Shown here piece by piece: positions 24,683-33,877 of a stretch of DNA of 64,000 nucleotides. Location of the stretch: assembly GCF_004683885.1 (NCBI RefSeq), contig NZ_CP038440.1, positions 220,001 to 284,000 on the forward strand. Direction: 5' to 3'. Numbering within the stretch: position 1 is the stretch's first letter; the number at the start of each line of letters is the position of its first letter. Source of the stretch: Brevundimonas sp. MF30-B (GTDB taxonomy: Bacteria; Pseudomonadota; Alphaproteobacteria; Caulobacterales; Caulobacteraceae). Both the position numbers and the translations under genes were made by a program. Under the pieces are notes generated by a model. That model was not told the origin of the DNA and did not search any database. It saw nothing but the letters and a program-made list of their open reading frames with translations.

Positions 24683-25681
24683 ATGACCCTGCACACCGCC
24701 TCCTTCGACGGCGTCCTGGACGCCGCCCGCCAGATCGCCCCCGCCGCCGTCCGCACCCCGCTGCTCGAACATCCGGCCCTCAACGAGCGGCTGGGCGGGC
24801 GGGTGCTGATGAAGGCCGAGACCATGCAGGTCGCCGGCGCCTTCAAGTTTCGCGGAGCCTACAACCGCATCAGCCGCCTGACCGACGAGGAAAGGGCGCG
24901 CGGCGTAGTGGCCTATTCCTCGGGCAATCACGCCCAGGCCGTGGCCGCCGCCGCCCGCATGGTCGGGACCAGCGCCGTCATCGTCATGCCGGCCGACAGT
25001 CCGCGCGTGAAGGTCGAGGGCGTCCTGGCCTTCGGCGGCGAAGTGCGCAGCTATGACCGCTACAGCGAAAGCCGCGAGGCGATCGGCGAGGAGATCGCGT
25101 CCACGCGCGGTTCGGTCCTTGTCCGCCCGTTCGACGACCCGTTCGTCATCGAAGGCCAGGGCACGACGGGGCTGGAGATCGTCGAGGACGCGCGCGCTAG
25201 AAAGGTCGAGATCGACCAGCTGCTGTGCGGCGCCTCGGGCGGGGGTCTGATCGCCGGGATCAATCTATCGATGGCGGCTCTGTCGCCCGACACCCGCGTC
25301 GTCGGGGTGGAGCCGGCGGCCTACAACGACACCCTGCTGTCGCTCCAGGCCGGCGAGCGGCTGACCCATGCGCCGGTGGCGCATCCCACCATCTGCGACG
25401 CCCTGATGACGGACCGTCCGGGCGAGCTGACCTTCCCGATCAACCAGCGTCTGTCCGGGGTCGAAACCGTCACCGACGCCGAGGTGGCCGAGGCCGTGCG
25501 CTACGCCTATCGCACTCTCAAACTGGTGGTCGAACCGGGCGGCGCGGTGTCGCTGGCGGCGCTGCTGACCGGCAAGGTCGAGGCGCGCGGCCGCACCAGC
25601 GCCATCGTTCTGTCGGGCGGGAATGTGGACCCAGGCTTGTTTTCCGCCATCATCGAAGATCGCTTCACCCCCGCGACCTGA
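24683..25681 (+). CDS. PLP-dependent threonine/serine dehydratase
   Basis: 332 residues, fold type II PLP enzyme. The PLP lysine is K55 in AGAFKFRGAYN; YSSGNHAQAVAAAARM is the asparagine loop, and CGASGGGLIAGI is the glycine-rich phosphate loop. The C-terminal regulatory (ACT-like) domain of biosynthetic IlvA is absent, so this is the short, catabolic or racemase-like form that deaminates threonine/serine to 2-oxo acids. Start at ATG 24683. It precedes a MaoC-like gene by 11 nt. Confidence 0.88.
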   Translation: MTLHTASFDGVLDAARQIAPAAVRTPLLEHPALNERLGGRVLMKAETMQVAGAFKFRGAYNRISRLTDEERARGVVAYSSGNHAQAVAAAARMVGTSAVIVMPADSPRVKVEGVLAFGGEVRSYDRYSESREAIGEEIASTRGSVLVRPFDDPFVIEGQGTTGLEIVEDARARKVEIDQLLCGASGGGLIAGINLSMAALSPDTRVVGVEPAAYNDTLLSLQAGERLTHAPVAHPTICDALMTDRPGELTFPINQRLSGVETVTDAEVAEAVRYAYRTLKLVVEPGGAVSLAALLTGKVEARGRTSAIVLSGGNVDPGLFSAIIEDRFTPAT

Positions 25682-25692
25682 CGGAGACGACC

Positions 25693-26154
25693 ATGACCAA
25701 GCCTTCCGAGCTGCAAGACCTGATCGGCCAGGAGGTCGGCCTCAGCCGCTGGATCACCGTCGACCAGGACCGCATCGACGCCTTCGCCAGGATCACCGAG
25801 GACGAGCAGTTCATCCATGTCGATCCCGAGGCCGCCAAGGCCACGCCCTTCGGCGGAACCATCGCCCACGGCTTCCTGACCCTCAGCCTGGCCTCGGCCA
25901 TGAGCTATGATGCGGTCAAGCCGCTGGACGGCGTGGTGATGGGCGTCAACTACGGCTTCGACAAGCTGCGCTTCCTGGCCCCCGTGCCCGCCGGGTCGCG
26001 CATCCGCGGCCGCTTCAAACTGCTGGCGGCCGAGGACAAGGGCGGCGGACGGTGGCTGCTCAAGCACGAGCTGACCGTCGAGATCGAGGGCGCGGACAAG
26101 CCGGCCCTGATCGCCGAATGGCTGGGCATGCAGATGGTCGCGCCGGGGGGCTGA
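25693..26154 (+). CDS. MaoC-family hydratase/dehydratase
   Basis: 153 residues, single hot-dog fold. The hydratase-2 motif is present: DRIDAFARITEDEQFIHVDPE followed by GGTIAHGFLTLSLAS, giving the catalytic Asp and His. It hydrates 2-enoyl-CoA, or a similar thioester, with R stereochemistry in typical members. It is 11 nt downstream of the dehydratase gene and probably co-transcribed. Substrate unknown. Confidence 0.88.
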   Translation: MTKPSELQDLIGQEVGLSRWITVDQDRIDAFARITEDEQFIHVDPEAAKATPFGGTIAHGFLTLSLASAMSYDAVKPLDGVVMGVNYGFDKLRFLAPVPAGSRIRGRFKLLAAEDKGGGRWLLKHELTVEIEGADKPALIAEWLGMQMVAPGG

Positions 26155-26171
26155 ACCCGGCGCCGCGCCGA

Positions 26172-27782
26172 CTAGCCCACGCTGTAGAAGGTCGGCGATC
26201 CGGGCCCGACCGGCAGGCCCAGGCCGAACACCCAAAGGAAGAACAGCGCCATCCAGGTGATGGTGAAGAAGATCGAATAGGGCAGCATCATCGCGATCAT
26301 GGTGCCGATGCCGACCTTTTTGTCGAAGCGCACCGCCCAGGCCAGGATCAGGCCGAAGTAGCTCATCATCGGGGTGATGATGTTGGTGGTGGAATCCCCG
26401 ATCCGATAGGCCGCCTGGATGACCTCGGGTGAATAGCCGATCAGCATCAGCATCGGCACGAAGATCGGTGCCGTCATCGCCCACTGCGCCGAGGCCGAGC
26501 CCAGCATCAGATTGACGATGCAGCACATCAGGATGAAGCCGATGAACAGGGCGGGTCCGGTGAGGCCCAGGTCCTGAAGCACCTGCGCGCCGTTCACCGC
26601 CGTGATGGCGCCCAGGTTCGACCAGTTGAAGAAGGCGACGAACTGGGCCGCGAAGAAGACGATGACCATGTAAAGGCCCAGCGTGGACATCGCCATCGCC
26701 ATGCCGTCGATGACGTCGCGGTCGTTCTTCACCGTGCCTACAGCCCGCCCATAGGCGACGCCGATGGCCAAAAAGAAGATCAGTATCCACACCGCGAAGC
26801 CCGAGAAGAAGGGCGACCGCAACTGGTCTCCGGTCTCAGGATTGCGCAGCACGCCCCATTCGGGAACGAGCGTCAGAGCCATCAGGGCCAGAACCGCCAG
26901 CACGGCCAGACCGGCCCAGCCCAGACCCTTCTTCTCGATGGGCGTCAGCGGCTCGGCGGCCCCGCCCTTGAGCACTTCCGGGTCGGCGCGCGAGGAATCA
27001 TAGGCGCCCAGCTTGGGCTCGACGATGAAGATGCTGACCAGCGAGCCGACGATGGTCACCAGGAAGGTCGATGCCGCCATGAAGTAGTAGTTGGCCGTCG
27101 CCGTAACCGCATAGGTCGGATCGATCAGCCGCGCCGCCTCTTCGGTGATGCCGGCCAAGAGCGGGTCGATGGTGCCGATCAGCAGATTGGCCGAATAGCC
27201 CCCCGACACCCCGGCGAAGGCCGCCGCCATGCCCGCCAGCGGATGCCGGCCCAGCGAATAATAGACCGCCCCGGCCAGCGGGATCAGGATGACGTAGCCC
27301 AGCTCGGACGCGGTGTTGGACATGACGCCGGCGAAGACGATCGCCACCGTCACCACATTCTTGGATGCGCCCAGCACGATGCCGCGCACCGCCGCCGACA
27401 GCACGCCCGACTTCTCGGCCACGCCGATGCCCAGCATGGCGGTCAGCACCACGCCCAGGGGCGCAAAGCTGGTGAAGTTGGTCACCAGGCTGGAGAAGAT
27501 GCGGCGGATGCCGTCCGCGCTCAGCAGGCTGACGGCGCGGATCATGCCGTCGTCCGATCGACCCGCCGCCCCGACCGGGCGCGGATCCTCGACCGCCACG
27601 CCCATCCAGCCGAAGATGCCGGACAGCACCACCATGCCCAGCGCCAGGATGGCGAACAGGGTCACCGGGTGCGGCAGCAGATTGCCCAACCACTCCACCG
27701 TATCGAGAAAGCGCGTGAAGGCGTTGCGCTTCGGCGCGGGCGGCGGCGCGCCGTCCGGCGTGGCGGGCTGAATATCGGACAT
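26172..27782 (-). CDS. AbgT-family transporter
   Basis: 536 residues with about 11-13 membrane segments. The family pattern appears in NLLPHPVTLFAILALGMVVL, SFAPLGVVLTAMLGIGVAEK, GVMSNTASELGYVILIPLAG, GGYSANLLIGTIDPLLAGIT and, late, IGDSTTNIITPMMSYFGLIL. Characterised members take up p-aminobenzoyl-glutamate or export sulfonamides. The start at 27782 (MSDIQPATPD) is used because the upstream extension is not conserved-looking. No AbgA/AbgB hydrolase genes are nearby, so an efflux role is as likely as uptake. Confidence 0.88.
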   Translation of the reverse strand: MSDIQPATPDGAPPPAPKRNAFTRFLDTVEWLGNLLPHPVTLFAILALGMVVLSGIFGWMGVAVEDPRPVGAAGRSDDGMIRAVSLLSADGIRRIFSSLVTNFTSFAPLGVVLTAMLGIGVAEKSGVLSAAVRGIVLGASKNVVTVAIVFAGVMSNTASELGYVILIPLAGAVYYSLGRHPLAGMAAAFAGVSGGYSANLLIGTIDPLLAGITEEAARLIDPTYAVTATANYYFMAASTFLVTIVGSLVSIFIVEPKLGAYDSSRADPEVLKGGAAEPLTPIEKKGLGWAGLAVLAVLALMALTLVPEWGVLRNPETGDQLRSPFFSGFAVWILIFFLAIGVAYGRAVGTVKNDRDVIDGMAMAMSTLGLYMVIVFFAAQFVAFFNWSNLGAITAVNGAQVLQDLGLTGPALFIGFILMCCIVNLMLGSASAQWAMTAPIFVPMLMLIGYSPEVIQAAYRIGDSTTNIITPMMSYFGLILAWAVRFDKKVGIGTMIAMMLPYSIFFTITWMALFFLWVFGLGLPVGPGSPTFYSVG

Positions 27783-27936
27783 GAAGGCAGGGGCTCCGGC
27801 TCGGCGACCGACGACGATTGAACACGTCGGCCGCTGGATCAATGCGACCGAATGGACCAGCCTGGGCGATAGAGATCAAGACGGCAAAGTCGGCTTTCGG
27901 ACCGACGCCCCGCAACGCAGGGCGTAGGGCGCGGAC

Positions 27937-28605
27937 ATGCAAAGCGTCACCATATCCAACCGCCTGTTGGCTGATCTGCCGGAACCCGAACGACTGCAGA
28001 TCAAGTCCATCGCCGTCGTCGTGGACTTCGAACCTGGCCACGTCTTCGCCGAAGCGGGCCATGCGCCGCCCCATGTCTGGTTCATCGAAGCCGGTCTGGC
28101 GACGGCCCATGTGGTCCTGAGCGACGGACGGATGGTCGGCGTGATGGTGTTCGGTCCCGAGGGGGCGATAAATCTGGCGGCGCCGGCGGCCGGGCGGCCG
28201 TCCCCCGTCCGCGTGACGGCCCAGACCTCGGGTCGCGCCCTTCGTGTCGAGCAGGCTCGCTTAAAGGCCCTGACGAGCGTCGGCTCAGCCCTGACCGAAC
28301 TGATTTTGACGTATGGCGCGACCTTGCAGTCCGATCTGCACAAGGCCGTGGCCTGCAACGCCGTGCACGCCGCGCCTCGACGTCTGGCGACCTGGTTGCT
28401 GCGTTGCCACAGACGGATCGAGGGCGACATCCTTCCGCTGAAACAGGAAGACTTCGCCGGCTTGCTGGGCGCCCAGCGATCGACCATCAACGCCGCCGCC
28501 CAAAGCCTCCAGGCCGCTGGGGCCGTGTCCTATTCCCGAGGCCGCGTCAGGGTTCTGAACCGCGAGACGCTGGCCCGCCTGGCCTGTGAATGCGCGCCTC
28601 GCTGA
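27937..28605 (+). CDS. Crp/Fnr-family transcriptional regulator
   Basis: 222 residues. An N-terminal cyclic-nucleotide-binding-like beta barrel (ISNRLLADLPEPERLQIKSI, PGHVFAEAGHAPPHVWFIE) is followed by a dimer helix and a winged HTH with LKQEDFAGLLGAQRSTINAA and YSRGRVRVLNRETLARLAC. No Fnr-type iron-sulphur cysteines are seen in the N-terminus. It is convergent with a paralogue 6 bp away. Such regulators (HTH Crp type with FAGLLGAQR) are many in Caulobacterales; the signal is unknown. Confidence 0.85.
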   Translation: MQSVTISNRLLADLPEPERLQIKSIAVVVDFEPGHVFAEAGHAPPHVWFIEAGLATAHVVLSDGRMVGVMVFGPEGAINLAAPAAGRPSPVRVTAQTSGRALRVEQARLKALTSVGSALTELILTYGATLQSDLHKAVACNAVHAAPRRLATWLLRCHRRIEGDILPLKQEDFAGLLGAQRSTINAAAQSLQAAGAVSYSRGRVRVLNRETLARLACECAPR

Positions 28606-28611
28606 GTCCCT

Positions 28612-29211
28612 TCAAGTCGTCAGCTTCAGCCGCCGCATGCGGTCGCGCTCGGCCGCGAAACAGCCGCAGGCGGCGCGCTCCAATCGCTCGCGGTCGCTGA
28701 TCCGGACGACGCCCCGGCTGTAGATCAGGGCGCCGGCGGTCTTGAGCCCCCGGGCCGCCTCGGTGACGGTGGTCCGCTGTGCCCCCAGCAGAGCGCTGAG
28801 CTCTTCTTGAGTCAGGTCGACGCGCTCGTCGCCACTCAGTTCGGCGGCGGTCAGCAGCCACCGCGCCAGTCGCTGAGACACACGGTGCACGCTGTTGCAC
28901 GCGGCGGTCTGGGCCGCTTGGCTCTGATAGTGCGACGTCAGGATCAGCAGCCGCTCGCGAAGCTCGCGGCTTTGTCCGAACCTCATCCGCAGCACAGCTG
29001 CGGGCAGGCTGAAGGCCGATCCGGCGCGCCGGGTCACGACCTCCCACGAACAATGCGTGGACGACATGACCGGCGCCAGTCCAGATACACCTTCGCGCCC
29101 GACGATGGCGGTCTCGACGCTGGCCCCGCCGTCCAGGCGCACGACGTTGGCCAGAAGCGCATCGACCGGAAAATGGACGGCGTCGACCGCGCTGTCCTGT
29201 TCGATCAGCAC
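28612..29211 (-). CDS. Crp/Fnr-family regulator, start uncertain (stop codon near expected N-terminus)
   Basis: 199 residues from the GTG at 29211, which has GGAGG 7 nt upstream. The winged HTH is clear (LTQEELSALLGAQRTTVTEA and YSRGVVRISDRERLERAAC). However, family-like coding sequence continues about 26 codons upstream of this GTG, reading LLDALAADDAAALEPLLK, aligning with the start of the neighbouring paralogue, and is cut off by an in-frame TAA at 29290-29292. A GTG four codons before that TAA would have been a normal start. So the N-terminus may be truncated by a nonsense mutation, with translation restarting at 29211. Confidence 0.75.
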   Translation of the reverse strand: MLIEQDSAVDAVHFPVDALLANVVRLDGGASVETAIVGREGVSGLAPVMSSTHCSWEVVTRRAGSAFSLPAAVLRMRFGQSRELRERLLILTSHYQSQAAQTAACNSVHRVSQRLARWLLTAAELSGDERVDLTQEELSALLGAQRTTVTEAARGLKTAGALIYSRGVVRISDRERLERAACGCFAAERDRMRRLKLTT

Positions 29212-29310
29212 CTGCCCCGCCTCCAGCCTTACGGGCTTGAGCAGCGGTTCGAGGGCCGCCGCATCGTCCGCCGCGAGCGCATCGAGTAATTAATTGCCGT
29301 GCACGGTCGA

Positions 29311-29490
29311 TCAGGTCTTGAAGGTGTCGCCCACGTCGCGGGCGTCAGCGCCGTCCGGACCCGCGCGACGCGTGGATTCTCGCCCCGTCTTGCGGACGTC
29401 CGCCTCGGGCGTCTGGGCGTCCGGCTTGCCGCCGGGCCCTGCCCCATTGGCCTTGCGGCCGTGATCCTTGCTCGTGTCGTCCGGAGTCAT
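29311..29490 (-). CDS. Small hydrophilic protein of unknown function
   Basis: 59 residues, very polar and disordered-looking (MTPDDTSKDHGRKANGAGPG at the start). GAGG lies 5 nt before the ATG at 29490. Composition resembles small stress-type or KGG-like proteins, but no family is recognised. It sits between a Crp-type regulator gene and another small gene on the same strand. Confidence 0.5.
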   Translation of the reverse strand: MTPDDTSKDHGRKANGAGPGGKPDAQTPEADVRKTGRESTRRAGPDGADARDVGDTFKT

Positions 29491-29573
29491 GGCCGCGCCT
29501 CTGTCGGGTTCCAGGGTTGAACGCACGAGGATCGATTTCGTCCCGCAGGGTCAAGAAGGCCGCCTGCGGCTCT

Positions 29574-29849
29574 TTAGGCGGACCGTTCGCGGACAACGGT
29601 TCCGACCCGCGCCTCGCCCTGGAAGACGTGGGCGGCGATGGCGCTGGAATGCCGCTTCATCAGCCGCCGAGCCTCCTCCAGAGCGGTTCCGACGTCTTCA
29701 GCGGCGAGCGGCTCCATGTGCGGCACGCTCAGTATCTCGCACTCGACAAAACAGAAATAGGTCACGGCCCGATCCTTCAGCTCGACGGCGGGAGCATGCG
29801 ACGCGATCCGCCGCTCTCTTCCGGTCACGAACGCCTGACGTCTGTCCAT
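29574..29849 (-). CDS. Conserved-looking small cytoplasmic protein, unknown function
   Basis: 91 residues, mixed alpha/beta, no signal or membrane segment. It contains VELKDRAVTYFCFVECEILS, then EEARRLMKRHSSAIAAHVFQ and GEARVGTVVRERSA. No family recognised. It is the first gene before the tRNA-Thr on the minus strand; codon use is like its neighbours. Confidence 0.55.
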   Translation of the reverse strand: MDRRQAFVTGRERRIASHAPAVELKDRAVTYFCFVECEILSVPHMEPLAAEDVGTALEEARRLMKRHSSAIAAHVFQGEARVGTVVRERSA

Positions 29850-29939
29850 GATCGACCATTCATAACGCCAAGCCCCCGCACAGTCTGTCTGCCGTCCGAC
29901 ATAGGCGGGACAAGCGGGAGCGGAGCGAAAAGCGAATGG

Positions 29940-30012
29940 TGCCGCTTAGGTGACTCGAACACCTGACCCCCGCATTACGAATGCGATGCTCTACCAGCTG
30001 AGCTAAAGCGGC
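29940..30012 (-). tRNA. tRNA-Thr(CGT)
   Basis: Cloverleaf read on the minus strand: acceptor stem GCCGCTT with AAGCGGC, D arm with AGCTCAGCTGGTAGAGC, anticodon stem-loop CGCAT-TCGTAA-TGCG with anticodon CGT, T arm GTGTTCGAGTC. CCA is not encoded. The discriminator base is A. Confidence 0.93.
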
Positions 30013-30050
30013 TCCGGTCGTCGGCGCAGGGCCGAGCGAAGGTGGGCTCT

Positions 30051-30737
30051 TTATACGCGCGCGCCGGGATTGCCAAGCGCCGAGATGAGGGCGGACTCGT
30101 GGGGGTGGGCGGCGACGCGCACGGCGGCGAACGGCATGGCCGCGAGCGGGGCCGCGGCGGCGGGCGAGATGGTGATGGCGAGGCGCGAGCGGGCAGCGTC
30201 GGGAGCCAAACGACGGGCCAGTTCCAGCGCCGCGCGGGGCGAATGGATCAACACGGCGTCGAAGGCCTGCGGCGGGGCGGCCGGCGTGGCGACGGCGCGA
30301 TAGACGGGCAGCGTGCGGATCTCGACGCCGCCCCCGACGCGGGCGGCCAGGTCGCCCGCAGGCGTCTCGGCCAGGCAGGCCAGGACGGGGCCAGCGTTCG
30401 GCGTTCTGCGGATGAGGGCGGCGAGGTCGTCCAGCGCGCCCGACGCCGAGGTCACGTCCTGAAAGCCCGCTTGGCGCGCGGCGTCCGCGGTGGCGTCGCC
30501 GACGGTCAGGACAGGGCGGTCGCGACGGTCGCTGAGGGCGGCGAAGGCGGCGACGCCGTTCCGGCTGGTGAAGACCAGGGTCCGCACCCCGTCCAGATCG
30601 GGCGCGGGCTGAGGAATCGGCTCGATGGCCAGAAGGGGCGCGACGACAGGCTGGAAGCCCAGGACGGTCAGGCGGTCGGCGGTCCGCTCGGCGCCGGGCG
30701 AGGCGCGCGTGATCCAGACGCGGCGGATCGGCGTCAG
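30051..30737 (-). CDS. hemD: Uroporphyrinogen-III synthase, apparent CTG start
   Basis: 228 residues if started at CTG 30737. The HemD pattern begins at once (RRVWITRASPGAERTADRL), followed by LVFTSRNGVAAFAAL, LTVGDATADAARQAGF, and IHSPRAALELARRL. It closes hydroxymethylbilane to uroporphyrinogen III in haem synthesis. No ATG, GTG or TTG occurs in frame within about 40 codons of the conserved start, nor upstream before hemC ends. An AGAGGA ribosome site 7 nt before CTG, and the CTGA overlap with the hemC stop (30734-30736), support CTG. ATC three codons later is a less likely choice. Confidence 0.8.
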   Translation of the reverse strand: MTPIRRVWITRASPGAERTADRLTVLGFQPVVAPLLAIEPIPQPAPDLDGVRTLVFTSRNGVAAFAALSDRRDRPVLTVGDATADAARQAGFQDVTSASGALDDLAALIRRTPNAGPVLACLAETPAGDLAARVGGGVEIRTLPVYRAVATPAAPPQAFDAVLIHSPRAALELARRLAPDAARSRLAITISPAAAAPLAAMPFAAVRVAAHPHESALISALGNPGARV

Positions 30738-31675
30738 AGCGCGATCCTCTGGTCGCCGGCGGCGTCGTGCACCTGTGCGCCCAGGTGTTCGCCCAGTTCG
30801 CGCGCGGCGTCCTCGCCTGCCTCGGCCTGGATCTCGCCGGACCGGCGCCAGCGGGCCGAGCCGTCGGGGCTGAGCATTTCCGTGGTCAGGCGCAGCCGGC
30901 CGTCCGTGATGGCGGCGTGGGCGCCGACGGCGGTGCGGCACGACCCTTCGAGCGCGCGCATGGCCCCGCGCTCGGCGGCGATGCACAGGGCGGTCTCGGC
31001 GTGGTTCAGGGCGTCAACCCAGGCGGCGTTCAGGTCCTCGGCGCGGGTCTGCAGCGCCAGGGCGCCTTGGCCGGGGGCCGGCAGGAACCGGTCCAGCGAC
31101 AGACGCTCGCCGATCACCTCGGGCCGGCCCAGGCGGTTCAGGCCCGAGACGGCCAGCAGGATGGCGTCGAAATCGCCGTCGGCCAGGCGGCGCAGGCGCG
31201 TGTCGACATTGCCGCGCAGCATTTCGATCTTCAGGTCCGGGCGCGCGGCCAGGGCCTGGGCCTGGCGGCGCAGGCTGGCGGTGCCCAGGCGCGCATCGGC
31301 CGGCAGATCGTCGAAGGTCGCCCAGGCCTCGCTGATGAAGGCGTCGCGCGCGTCCTCGCGTTCGGGCACGGCGGCGATGCACAGACCCTCGGGCTGGTCG
31401 GCGGGCACGTCCTTCATGGAATGGACGGCGACGTCGACGCGGCCGTCCAGCAGGGCTTCCTCGATCTCCTTGGTGAACAGCGCCTTGCCCCCGACCTCGA
31501 GCAGGCGGCGGTCCTGGATGCGGTCGCCGGTGGTGACCATCTCGACCAGGGGCACGGCGGCGTCCAGATCGGCCGGGGCGACGCCCAGCGCGGCGCCGAT
31601 GGCGCGCTGCATCATGCCGGACTGAGCCAGCGCCAGGCGCGAGCGGCGGGTGCCGATACGGACGAGAGCGGACAT
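30734..31675 (-). CDS. hemC: Porphobilinogen deaminase (hydroxymethylbilane synthase)
   Basis: 313 residues, normal length. N-terminal RIGTRRSRLALAQSGMM, then VPLVEMVTTGDRIQDRRL, the loop LLDGRVDVAVHSMKDVPADQ, and RRQAQALAARPDLKIEMLRG. The Cys that carries the dipyrromethane cofactor is in ALEGSCRTAVGAHA (about residue 240). It polymerises four porphobilinogens. It is divergent from tsaD over 55 bp and overlaps hemD by the CTGA junction. Confidence 0.95.
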   Translation of the reverse strand: MSALVRIGTRRSRLALAQSGMMQRAIGAALGVAPADLDAAVPLVEMVTTGDRIQDRRLLEVGGKALFTKEIEEALLDGRVDVAVHSMKDVPADQPEGLCIAAVPEREDARDAFISEAWATFDDLPADARLGTASLRRQAQALAARPDLKIEMLRGNVDTRLRRLADGDFDAILLAVSGLNRLGRPEVIGERLSLDRFLPAPGQGALALQTRAEDLNAAWVDALNHAETALCIAAERGAMRALEGSCRTAVGAHAAITDGRLRLTTEMLSPDGSARWRRSGEIQAEAGEDAARELGEHLGAQVHDAAGDQRIAL

Positions 31676-31730
31676 GACGGCGAAGCGGCCTCGACTTGCG
31701 GCGGCGGGACGGGGCCGCTACCTGCGGCCG

Positions 31731-32867
31731 ATGACAGACCGCGCGGACTATAGCAGCACGGCGGCGGCGGCAACCAAGGCGCGCCCTGCGCCCCTGACCG
31801 TGCTGGGCCTGGAGACCAGCTGCGACGAGACCGCCGCCTCGGTTGTGCGGCTGTCGGACGCGGGCGCCGAGGTGCTGTCCAGCGTGGTCCACAGCCAGAT
31901 CGACGACCATGCGGCCTATGGAGGCGTGGTGCCCGAAATCGCGGCCCGCAGCCATGTCGAGATGATCGACGGCGTCGCGCGCCGTGCGATGGCCGAGGCC
32001 GGCGTCGACTGGCGCGCACTGGACGGCGTGGCGGCCACGGCCGGGCCGGGCCTGGTCGGCGGGGTCATGGTGGGGCTGAGCTACGGCAAGGCGGCGGCCT
32101 TGGCGCGCGGCCTGCCGCTGATCGCCGTCAACCATCTGGAAGGCCATGCGGTGTCGGCGCGGCTGGGGGCGCAGACGCGTTATCCCTTCCTTCTGCTGCT
32201 GGTTTCGGGCGGCCATTGCCAGTTGCTGGAGGTGCGCGGCATCGGCGACATGACGCGGCTGGGCACCACCATCGACGACGCCGCCGGCGAGGCCTTCGAC
32301 AAGATCGCCAAGGCCATGGGCCTGGGCTATCCGGGCGGCCCGGCGATGGAGCGGCTGGCCGCGGGCGGAGACGGCTCGCGCTTCGACCTGCCGCGCGCGC
32401 TCTTGGGCCGCAAGGACTGCGACTTCTCCTTTTCGGGGCTCAAGACCGCGGCGTCGCGTCTGGCGGACACCTGCGAGACCGAGCAGGACCGCGCCGACCT
32501 GGCCGATGCGGTGCAGAACGCCATCGCGCGCCAGCTGACCGAACGCACCGAGCGGGCGATGCAGGCCTATGCGCAAACGCACGACCACCGCCTTTTTATT
32601 GTCGCCGGCGGCGTGGCGGCCAACCGCACGGTGCGGTCGCGGCTGACCGAGGCGGCGACGCGGCACGGCTTCGACTTCCTGGCGCCGCCGCTGGCCTACT
32701 GCACCGACAACGCCGCCATGATCGCCCTGGCGGGGGCCGAGCGGCTGGAGAAGGGGCTGGTGTCCGACATCGACGTGGCGGCCCGGCCGCGATGGCCGCT
32801 GGACGAGGCGCGCGCCATATCCGATCCTGTGCATCTGAAGGCGGGCCGCAAGGGCGCCAAGGCGTGA
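31731..32867 (+). CDS. tsaD: tRNA N6-adenosine threonylcarbamoyltransferase
   Basis: 378 residues. The ASKHA/Kae1 motifs are present: [15 protein letters not shown], the metal-binding [11 protein letters not shown] (HxxxH), [31 protein letters not shown], and [12 protein letters not shown]. It transfers the threonylcarbamoyl group to A37 of ANN-decoding tRNAs. The ATG at 31731 is chosen; the upstream ATGs overlap the divergent hemC start. An N-terminal tail of about 20 residues before the fold is slightly long. gpsA follows 11 nt downstream. Confidence 0.95.
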   Translation: MTDRADYSSTAAAATKARPAPLTVLGLETSCDETAASVVRLSDAGAEVLSSVVHSQIDDHAAYGGVVPEIAARSHVEMIDGVARRAMAEAGVDWRALDGVAATAGPGLVGGVMVGLSYGKAAALARGLPLIAVNHLEGHAVSARLGAQTRYPFLLLLVSGGHCQLLEVRGIGDMTRLGTTIDDAAGEAFDKIAKAMGLGYPGGPAMERLAAGGDGSRFDLPRALLGRKDCDFSFSGLKTAASRLADTCETEQDRADLADAVQNAIARQLTERTERAMQAYAQTHDHRLFIVAGGVAANRTVRSRLTEAATRHGFDFLAPPLAYCTDNAAMIALAGAERLEKGLVSDIDVAARPRWPLDEARAISDPVHLKAGRKGAKA

Positions 32868-32878
32868 CCGGGGGATCC

Positions 32879-33877
32879 ATGGAGTTTCACAAGGCGGGTG
32901 TGATCGGCGCGGGCGCCTGGGGCACGGCCCTGGCGCAGGTCGCGGCGCGGGCGGGCCTTTCGGTCACGCTGCAGGCGCGCGAGACCGAGGTGGTCGAAAG
33001 CATCCGCGAGCGCCGCGTCAACGAGGCCTTCCTGCCGGGCGTGACGCTGGACGAGCGCATCGCCGTGACCAGCGACCTGGCCGATCTGGCGGACTGCGAC
33101 CTGATCCTGGCCGTGCCGCCGGCCCAGCACATGCGCGCCACGCTTGCGGCCTTCAAACCCCATGCGCACGCCGGCCTGCCGATCATCCTGTGCTCCAAGG
33201 GCGTCGAGCGCGGCTCGCTGAAGCTGATGACCGACGTGCTGGCCGAGACCCTGCCGGACGCCGCGCCGGCGGTGCTGTCAGGCCCCAGCTTCGCCGGAGA
33301 GGTCGCGCGCGGCCTGCCCGCCGCCGTCACCCTGGCCTGCAAGGATGCGGACTTGGGCGAGGAACTGATGTGGACCCTCTCGGGGCCCGGCTTCCGGCCC
33401 TATCTGGCCGGCGACCTGATCGGCGCCGAGGTCGGCGGGGCGATCAAGAACGTGCTGGCCATCGCCTGCGGCCTCAGCGAAGGCCGGGGCCTGGGCCGCA
33501 GCGCCCATGCCGCCATCATCACCCGCGGCTTCGCCGAAATGACCCGCGTCGGCGTGGCCCTGGGCGGCCAGGCCGAGACCGTGGCGGGCCTGTGCGGCCT
33601 CGGCGATCTGGTGCTGACCTGCTCCAGCCCGCAGTCGCGCAACATGAGCCTGGGGCTGGCGCTCGGCCAGGGTCAGAGCGTCCAGGAGGCCCTGGCCGGC
33701 AAACGGTCAGTGGCAGAGGGCTATGAGAGCGCGCCAGCCGTGCGTGAACTGTCCGCCCGCCTGGGTGTCGACACGCCCATCTGCGAGGGCGTCGCCGCCC
33801 TGTTGAACGGCGAGACGACCGTGGACGAGCTGATCGACAACCTGCTGTCGCGCCCGCTGAAGGCCGAGCGGATTTGA
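32879..33877 (+). CDS. gpsA: NAD(P)H-dependent glycerol-3-phosphate dehydrogenase
   Basis: 332 residues. NAD-binding [19 protein letters not shown], then [47 protein letters not shown], the catalytic Lys in [17 protein letters not shown], and [13 protein letters not shown] with [19 protein letters not shown]. It makes sn-glycerol-3-phosphate for phospholipids. It follows tsaD closely and its stop overlaps the Rieske gene's TTG start, a conserved-looking alphaproteobacterial cluster. Confidence 0.95.
   Translation: MEFHKAGVIGAGAWGTALAQVAARAGLSVTLQARETEVVESIRERRVNEAFLPGVTLDERIAVTSDLADLADCDLILAVPPAQHMRATLAAFKPHAHAGLPIILCSKGVERGSLKLMTDVLAETLPDAAPAVLSGPSFAGEVARGLPAAVTLACKDADLGEELMWTLSGPGFRPYLAGDLIGAEVGGAIKNVLAIACGLSEGRGLGRSAHAAIITRGFAEMTRVGVALGGQAETVAGLCGLGDLVLTCSSPQSRNMSLGLALGQGQSVQEALAGKRSVAEGYESAPAVRELSARLGVDTPICEGVAALLNGETTVDELIDNLLSRPLKAERI

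Noticed and set aside
30051..30986. Long 311-residue frame covering hemD with an ATG start
   Set aside because: The first ~80 residues are Arg-rich out-of-frame hemC sequence; the HemD pattern starts only near 30737.
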